A DNA stretch of 49,570 bases from JBOGFI01 sp050743365 (GTDB taxonomy: Bacteria; Actinomycetota; Acidimicrobiia; IMCC26256; JACDBD01). The position numbers and the translations under genes are program-made. Of this stretch, positions 45,591 to 49,570 are shown one piece after another. The stretch's first letter is position 1. Every line of letters begins with the position of its first letter. The DNA is taken from contig JBOGFI010000037.1 in the NCBI GenBank assembly GCA_050743365.1, positions 1-49,570 on the forward strand, given 5' to 3'. The notes under the pieces are model-generated. The model made no database searches. It worked only from the letters and a program-made list of their open reading frames with translations, and was not told the origin of the DNA.

Positions 45591-46432
45591 GCCAGCACCC
45601 GCCGCTTGAAGCCGACGATGCCGAGGCGGCCGAGCACGGCGGTGAACCCGACCAGCGCGCCGTAGATCCCCCAGGCGTTCATGTGGGGGATGTCGGTGAG
45701 GGCCATCCGGAAGCCCTCGCTGAGGTAGATGAGCGGGTTCACGAGCACCGCCCACTTGAGCCACTCGATGGCGTCGAGACGCTCCCACGGGTAGTAGGCG
45801 GCGCCCAGCATCGTCATCGGGATGACGATGATGCCGAACACCAGCGGCACCTGGCCCGGCTCGGCCCGGGTGCCGATGGCGAGGCCGAGCGCGCCCGCCA
45901 GCAGGCACGACAGCGGCCCGACGGTGAGCAGCACGGGCCAGTTGAGGTCGACGTTCACCGGTGTGCTCGGGATCCACAGCGCGAACGGCACGACGATGAG
46001 CGCCGCCAGGCCCGACTGGACGGCCCCCGACACGATCTTGCCGACACCGACGGCCCACACCGGCAGCGGCGCCATCACCCGGTCCTCGATCTCGCGCGTG
46101 TAGCCGAACTCGCTCACCAGCGGGAGCGCGACGGCCTGAATGCCCTGGAAGACCACGGCCACGCCGATCAGCCCGGGCATGAGCGACGTGGAGAACGACG
46201 TGGCGCCGGCACCCGAGCCCCCCACTCCCTGGCCGATCTCCGGGAACACGTAGGCGAACACGAACACGATGAGGAGCGGCTGGGTGACCGTGCGCATGAG
46301 GAAGGCCACCGCGGTCTTGCGGAGCACCTGCACGTCGCGCAGCAGGAGGGCGCCGAACGCGACGATCGCGGCGGTCCGCTTCGGCGTGAGCCGGTCGAGC
46401 GTGGCGTCGAGGCGGGTGGTGACGGTGGTCAT
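45587..46432 (-). CDS. ABC-2 type transporter permease
   Basis: 281 residues from ATG 46432 (MTTVTTRLDATLDRLTPKRTAAIVAFGALLLRDVQVLRKTAVAFLMRTVTQPLLIVFVFAYVFPEIGQG). Six hydrophobic segments and the ABC-2 pattern (YTREIEDRVMAPLPVWAVGVGKIVSGAVQSGLAALIVVPFALWIPS, FGIIVIPMTMLGAAYYPWERLDAIEWLKWAVLVNPLIYLSEGFR) identify a drug- or polysaccharide-export type permease. It is translationally coupled to the ATPase (ATGA overlap) and to the hydrolase. Confidence 0.93.
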   Translation of the reverse strand: MTTVTTRLDATLDRLTPKRTAAIVAFGALLLRDVQVLRKTAVAFLMRTVTQPLLIVFVFAYVFPEIGQGVGGSGAGATSFSTSLMPGLIGVAVVFQGIQAVALPLVSEFGYTREIEDRVMAPLPVWAVGVGKIVSGAVQSGLAALIVVPFALWIPSTPVNVDLNWPVLLTVGPLSCLLAGALGLAIGTRAEPGQVPLVFGIIVIPMTMLGAAYYPWERLDAIEWLKWAVLVNPLIYLSEGFRMALTDIPHMNAWGIYGALVGFTAVLGRLGIVGFKRRVLA

Positions 46433-47430
46433 TCGCGCAGGTCCTTCCCCGTCAGGGTGATGAACACGGTCTCGAGCGTGGGTTCGGTGATACCGACGTC
46501 GGTGATCCCGAACCCGGCGTCGTCGACGTCGGCGATGAGCCGAGAGAGGCCGCCGTGGTCGCCGCGCAGGTAGACGTGCACGACGTCGTCGGTCACCTGT
46601 GCGTTGGCCACGCCGTCGAGGGCCTCGAGGTGGGCCGCCAGCTGCGCCGCCCGGCCGTCCTCGAGCTGGATGCGCACCTCGGTGTCGGCGCCGACCGACC
46701 GCTTGAGGGCCGCGGCCGTGTCGAGGGCGAGGATGCGGCCGTGGTCCATGATCGCCACCCGGTCGCAGAGCTGGTCGGCCTCCTCCATGTAGTGCGTGGT
46801 CAGCAGGATGGTCTGGCCCGCGCGATGCAGCTCGCCGATCACCTCCCACAGCGCGATGCGGCTCTGGGGGTCGAACCCGGCGGTGGGCTCGTCGAGGAAC
46901 AGCAGCTGGGGCCGGTGGAGGATGGCCCGAGCCACCATGAGCCGTTGTGCCATCCCGCCCGACAGCTCGAGGATCTCGGCCTTCGCCCGGTCGGCCAGGC
47001 GGAAGCGCTCGAGCATGTCGTCGGCGGCGTCGCGCGCTGCCCGTGCGCCCATCCCGAAGTAGCGGCCGTGGTAGTAGAGGTTCTCCCAGACGTTGAGGCT
47101 GCGGTCGAGCGTGCTGACCTGGGGCACGACGCCGATCATCTGCTTGGCGGCCACCGGGTCGGCCACCACGTCGACGCCACCCACCCACGCCCGACCGCTC
47201 GTCGGGACCACCCGGGTCGTGAGCATCCCCACGGTGGTGGTCTTGCCGGCCCCGTTGGGTCCGAGGAGCCCGAAGATCTCGCCGTTGCGCACCCCGAGGT
47301 CGAGGTGGTCGACGGCCGTGATCGCGGCGCCGGCCTTCGACGCGAACACCTTCGTGAGCGCCGAGGTGCGGATCACGTCGTCGGGCGTGTGCGCCGTGCC
47401 ACTGGCCGTGGTCTCGGCCTTGGTTTCCAT
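46429..47430 (-). CDS. ABC transporter ATP-binding protein (DrrA-like)
   Basis: 333 residues from ATG 47430 (METKAETTASGTAHTPDDVIRTSALTKVFASKAGAAITAVDHLDLGVRNGEIFGLLGPNGAGKTTTVGMLTT). Walker A GPNGAGKTTT, signature ELSGGMAQRLMVARAIL, Walker B LLFLDEPTAGFD and H-loop TTHYMEEAD are complete. The C-terminal domain (ADTEVRIQLEDGRAAQLAAHLEALDGVANAQVTDD...GITEPTLETVFITLTGKDL) is the DrrA/daunorubicin-type regulatory tail. It powers the adjacent ABC-2 permease. The start was chosen at METK, since longer readings are antisense to the MBL gene. Confidence 0.94.
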   Translation of the reverse strand: METKAETTASGTAHTPDDVIRTSALTKVFASKAGAAITAVDHLDLGVRNGEIFGLLGPNGAGKTTTVGMLTTRVVPTSGRAWVGGVDVVADPVAAKQMIGVVPQVSTLDRSLNVWENLYYHGRYFGMGARAARDAADDMLERFRLADRAKAEILELSGGMAQRLMVARAILHRPQLLFLDEPTAGFDPQSRIALWEVIGELHRAGQTILLTTHYMEEADQLCDRVAIMDHGRILALDTAAALKRSVGADTEVRIQLEDGRAAQLAAHLEALDGVANAQVTDDVVHVYLRGDHGGLSRLIADVDDAGFGITDVGITEPTLETVFITLTGKDLRE

Positions 47431-47541
47431 GGTCCTCCGGCCCCCGTGGACCGCCCAGGATCGCACACGCCCGGGCGCGCGACCGCTTCCACCAGGCAGG
47501 ACGCGGTTTATCCCGGGGCCGGATGTCGGTATCCTCCAGGT

Positions 47542-48456
47542 GTGGTGCCCGGGGGGACACGCGTTCGCTTCCATGGCACTCGGGGCTCGACCCCCTGTGC
47601 CGGCGCCCGCTACGAGCGATACGGCGGCAACACCTCGTGCGTCTCGTTCGAGGCCGACGGCCATCCGCCCGTGATCTTCGACATGGGCACGGGCCTGCGC
47701 CCGTACGGCGAGGAGCTCGTCGGCTTCGCCACCAGCGGTCCCGAAGGACGCAGCCACCCGCCCTTCGGCCCGTTCCACGGCGCGGTCCTCCTCACTCACC
47801 TCCACTGGGACCACATCCAGGGGCTGCCGTTCTTCGGCCCGCTCGGCGACCCCGACGCCACGCTCGACGTGTACGGCCCCCGCCAGGAGGAAGGTCCGCT
47901 CGCGGACGTCTTCACCGGCGTGATGCGCCCGCCGTACTTCCCGATCCGCCCCGACCAGATCGGGGGGGCGGTCCGATTCCACGACAGCGCCCACGACGAC
48001 TTTGCCGTCAACGGAGCCAAAGTGCGCTCCCGCTGGGTGCGCCACACGAGCCCCACGCTCGGCTTCCGCGCCGAGGTCGAGGGCGTCACCGTCGCCTACC
48101 TCTCCGACCACGGCCCGGGGTGCGTCGGCGATCCCGACGACTTCGTGCCCACCGACGTGCTCGACCTGTGCGACTCCGCCGATCTCGTCATCCACGACTC
48201 GCAGCACACCTCCAAGGAGTACGAGGCGAAGCGTCACTACGGGCACTGCACCGTGGACTACGCCGTGCACGTCGCCCGGGAGGCCGGGGCTCGCCGGCTG
48301 GCGCTGTTCCACCACTGCCCGACGCATTCCGACGGTGACGTCGACCTCATGCTCCTGCACGCCCGCGAGCTGTGTGCTCGCGCCTCGGGCAGCCTCGACG
48401 TCTTCGCTGCTGCCGAGGGCCTGACCGTCGACCTGCACCAGCCGCTCGCCCGTTGA
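47542..48456 (+). CDS. MBL-fold metallohydrolase
   Basis: 304 residues from GTG 47542 (VVPGGTRVRFHGTRGSTPCAGARYERYGGNTSCVSFEADGHPPVIFDMGTGLRPYGEELVGF). The zinc motif is LLTHLHWDHIQGLPFFGPL (HxHxDH), with GVTVAYLSDHGPG, LVIHDSQHT and ALFHHCPTHSD as the remaining ligands. The opening G-T-R-G-S-T-P-x-x-G-x-x-x-x-x-Y-G-G-N-T-S-C is the subgroup that includes cyclic-nucleotide phosphodiesterase-like and ribonuclease Z-like proteins. A second GTG follows immediately and is an alternative start. It is followed by the flavin reductase gene in the same direction. Confidence 0.9.
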   Translation: MVPGGTRVRFHGTRGSTPCAGARYERYGGNTSCVSFEADGHPPVIFDMGTGLRPYGEELVGFATSGPEGRSHPPFGPFHGAVLLTHLHWDHIQGLPFFGPLGDPDATLDVYGPRQEEGPLADVFTGVMRPPYFPIRPDQIGGAVRFHDSAHDDFAVNGAKVRSRWVRHTSPTLGFRAEVEGVTVAYLSDHGPGCVGDPDDFVPTDVLDLCDSADLVIHDSQHTSKEYEAKRHYGHCTVDYAVHVAREAGARRLALFHHCPTHSDGDVDLMLLHARELCARASGSLDVFAAAEGLTVDLHQPLAR

Positions 48457-48482
48457 GCGAATCCGAGAGCGCCGAAGCGCTC

Positions 48483-48959
48483 ATGACGCCCGACGAGGCG
48501 TCCTTTCGCACGGTCCTCGGGCACTTCGCCACCGGCGTCACGATCATCACCGCCATGGACGGCAACGAGCCCGTCGGGATCTCCGCGAACTCGTTCACCT
48601 CGGTCTCGCTCGACCCTCCGCTGGTGCTGTTCTGCGCGGCGAAGGACTCCACCACCTGGCCGCGCATCAAGGCGGCCGGGAAGTTCACGGTCAACGTCCT
48701 CAACGAGCACCAGGAGGACGTGTCCCGGGTGTTCGCCACGAAGGGCGCCGACCGGTTCAGCCGCATCGGCTGGCGGGAGAGCAGCGCCGGGTCGCCGGTC
48801 CTCCACAACAGCCTCGCCTACATCGACTGCGAGATCGACGACGAGCACGACGCGGGCGACCACGTCATCGTGGTCGGCCGCGTGCTCGAGCTCGGCGTGC
48901 TCTCCGAAGACGGTCCGCTCCTCTTCTTCCGCGGCGGCTACGGCCGGATCGCCTCCTGA
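48483..48959 (+). CDS. flavin reductase family protein
   Basis: 158 residues from ATG 48483 (MTPDEASFRTVLGHFATGVTIITAMDGNEPVGISANSFTSVSLDPPLVLFCAAKDSTTWPRIKAAGKFTVNVLNEHQEDVSRVFATKGADRF). This is the FMN-binding split barrel of flavin reductases and two-component monooxygenase partners (FRP/HpaC-like), with GRVLELGVL and a final LLFFRGGYGRI. It supplies reduced FMN or FAD to an oxygenase, using NAD(P)H. A TTG at 48453 overlapping the previous stop would add ten residues, so translational coupling is possible. Confidence 0.92.
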   Translation: MTPDEASFRTVLGHFATGVTIITAMDGNEPVGISANSFTSVSLDPPLVLFCAAKDSTTWPRIKAAGKFTVNVLNEHQEDVSRVFATKGADRFSRIGWRESSAGSPVLHNSLAYIDCEIDDEHDAGDHVIVVGRVLELGVLSEDGPLLFFRGGYGRIAS

Positions 48960-48971
48960 TCCGGCCGCGCT

Positions 48972-48990
48972 CGTCCGACGGCGGCGGACG
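48972..48990. terminator. Weak hairpin between convergent genes
   Basis: CGTCCG (48972-48977) pairs with CGGACG (48985-48990) across a 7-nt loop, between the flavin reductase stop and the DUF4395-like stop. No U-run, so termination is only possible. Confidence 0.25.
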
Positions 48991-48992
48991 CG

Positions 48993-49424
48993 TCACCGAT
49001 CGTGCCGGAGACGGCGGTGGAGCGCGGCCCCGGCCGAGATACCGGTCGCGCCGTCGAGCGCGGCCACTCCTGCCACCACGAGGGCGAGGACCCAGGCCAG
49101 GCCCTCGGTGCCCGCCAGGACGAGGAGCGACGCGCCCGCGAGCAGAGCCGCCTCGAGCAGCACGGCGAAGCGCCGAGGCGCCGCCGGCTCGACTCGGGTG
49201 CCGGCATCGAGTCGGGGCGCCAGCAGGGTGTGGAACACGATCTGGAGCGGAGCGGACCGGGACCCCACCAGCGCGCTGACGAGCAGCGCCGCCAGGCAAA
49301 CCGGGATCAGCAGCGCGGCGCCAAACACGAAGCCAGACAGGAGCACGACCGCGACGACCGCCTGCTCGAAGCGCGCCGGACGTGGATCGGTCGTGCGGGG
49401 CGGCGGGCTCCCCGTGGCGGGCAC
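48993..49424 (-). CDS. DUF4395-like membrane protein
   Basis: 143 residues from GTG 49424 (VPATGSPPPRTTDPRPARFEQAVVAVVLLSGFVFG). Four hydrophobic segments (AVVAVVLLSGFVFGAALLIPVCLAALLVSALVG; FAVLLEAALLAGASLLVLAG; LAWVLALVVAGVAALDGATG) and the RFA/rFEQ positions match DUF4395. Usual family members end in GFCxGCExY; this copy ends ATGISAGAALHRRL without the cysteines. The function is unknown; DUF4395 genes often neighbour thioredoxin-type genes, but not here. It is divergent from the truncated gene at 49449. Confidence 0.7.
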   Translation of the reverse strand: MPATGSPPPRTTDPRPARFEQAVVAVVLLSGFVFGAALLIPVCLAALLVSALVGSRSAPLQIVFHTLLAPRLDAGTRVEPAAPRRFAVLLEAALLAGASLLVLAGTEGLAWVLALVVAGVAALDGATGISAGAALHRRLRHDR

Positions 49425-49448
49425 GGCGGCGACAGTACCGTCGGCACC

Positions 49449-49570
49449 GTGGCGCGGCCCCGGCACAGGACCGGCCCGCTGGCGGGCCGGGTGGTGGTCG
49501 TGAGCGCCGACGCGCTCGACGCGGCCCACGCACTCGCGCGCGAGGGCGCCGCGGTCGTGATCCTGGGCGG
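49449..49570 (+). CDS. Rossmann-type (SDR-like) protein, N-terminal fragment
   Basis: GTG-started frame of 40 residues running off the window: VARPRHRTGPLAGRVVVVSADALDAAHALAREGAAVVILG. The GRVVVVSADALDAAHALAREGAAVVILG pattern is the first beta-alpha-beta of a short-chain dehydrogenase/reductase, although the glycine-rich TGxxxGxG loop reads SADALDAA, so nucleotide binding may be weakened. Too short for a confident family call. Confidence 0.5.
   Translation, partial: MARPRHRTGPLAGRVVVVSADALDAAHALAREGAAVVILG

Noticed and set aside
48588..48602. Further SOS box (GCGAACTCGTTCAC)
   Set aside because: The half-sites are separated by 2 bp instead of 4 and lie in the flavin reductase coding sequence.

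Overview
The window is about 49.6 kb of very GC-rich DNA, densely packed with genes on both strands. It looks like a chromosomal segment from a high-GC actinobacterium. The gene content includes two F420-type luciferase-like oxidoreductases, an F420-type PPOX protein, mycothiol-type maleylpyruvate isomerase families, an SCO6745-like protein, actinobacterial-style LexA boxes, and many GTG starts with 1-4 bp overlaps. This suggests an Acidimicrobiia-like lineage; that placement is inference from gene content, and no rRNA or marker phylogeny is available here.

Layout. 1-5 kb: a truncated gene at the left edge, a MATE exporter, a DUF72 protein, a PPOX-fold protein, a nucleoside phosphorylase-like protein, an MmcQ/YjbR protein and a frameshifted SRPBCC gene. 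5.0-5.3 kb: the decayed C-terminus of an HNH endonuclease directly abuts a tRNA-Leu(UAA)-like gene with a short variable loop. 5.3-13.7 kb (all minus): succinate dehydrogenase C-A-B, a TPR-like protein, a CBS-citrate synthase fusion, a phosphatase, a HAD hydrolase and an FAD-linked oxidase. 13.8-22.5 kb: a diiron/MBL protein, a divergent YceI/HxlR pair, F420 and mycothiol-type enzymes, and an esterase-thioredoxin fusion. 22.5-32.4 kb: SelD, a NlpC/P60 cell-wall hydrolase with a structured leader, small redox and hydrolase genes, a Rieske protein with a large helical extension, a CoA-ester lyase and a lipase. 32.4-32.8 kb: a non-coding/relic patch. 32.8-43.7 kb: a three-part PAP2/kinase-like/flippase-like membrane protein, acyl-CoA dehydrogenases, a DUF459 SGNH protein, an ABC exporter, a thioesterase, MaoC, HIT and RHH-like genes. 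43.7-49.6 kb: a lipoprotein serine protease, an ABC drug-type transporter operon, an MBL hydrolase, a flavin reductase and a truncated Rossmann-type gene at the right edge.

The housekeeping theme is acyl-CoA and TCA metabolism (SDH, citrate synthase, two acyl-CoA dehydrogenases, CoA-ester lyase, MaoC, thioesterase) plus redox chemistry.

The least ordinary material lies between genes. (i) Three related repeats sit only between convergent genes (17.6, 32.4 and 43.7 kb). (ii) Two SOS-type promoters carry a perfect LexA-like operator inside the -35/-10 spacer (32.77 and 41.60 kb). Each is followed by a similar CTTCCCC/GGGGAAG hairpin and then by a short relic reading frame. (iii) An HNH relic reads without a stop straight into an atypical tRNA. 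(iv) A tandem-hairpin leader with an attenuator-like terminator precedes the NlpC/P60 gene.
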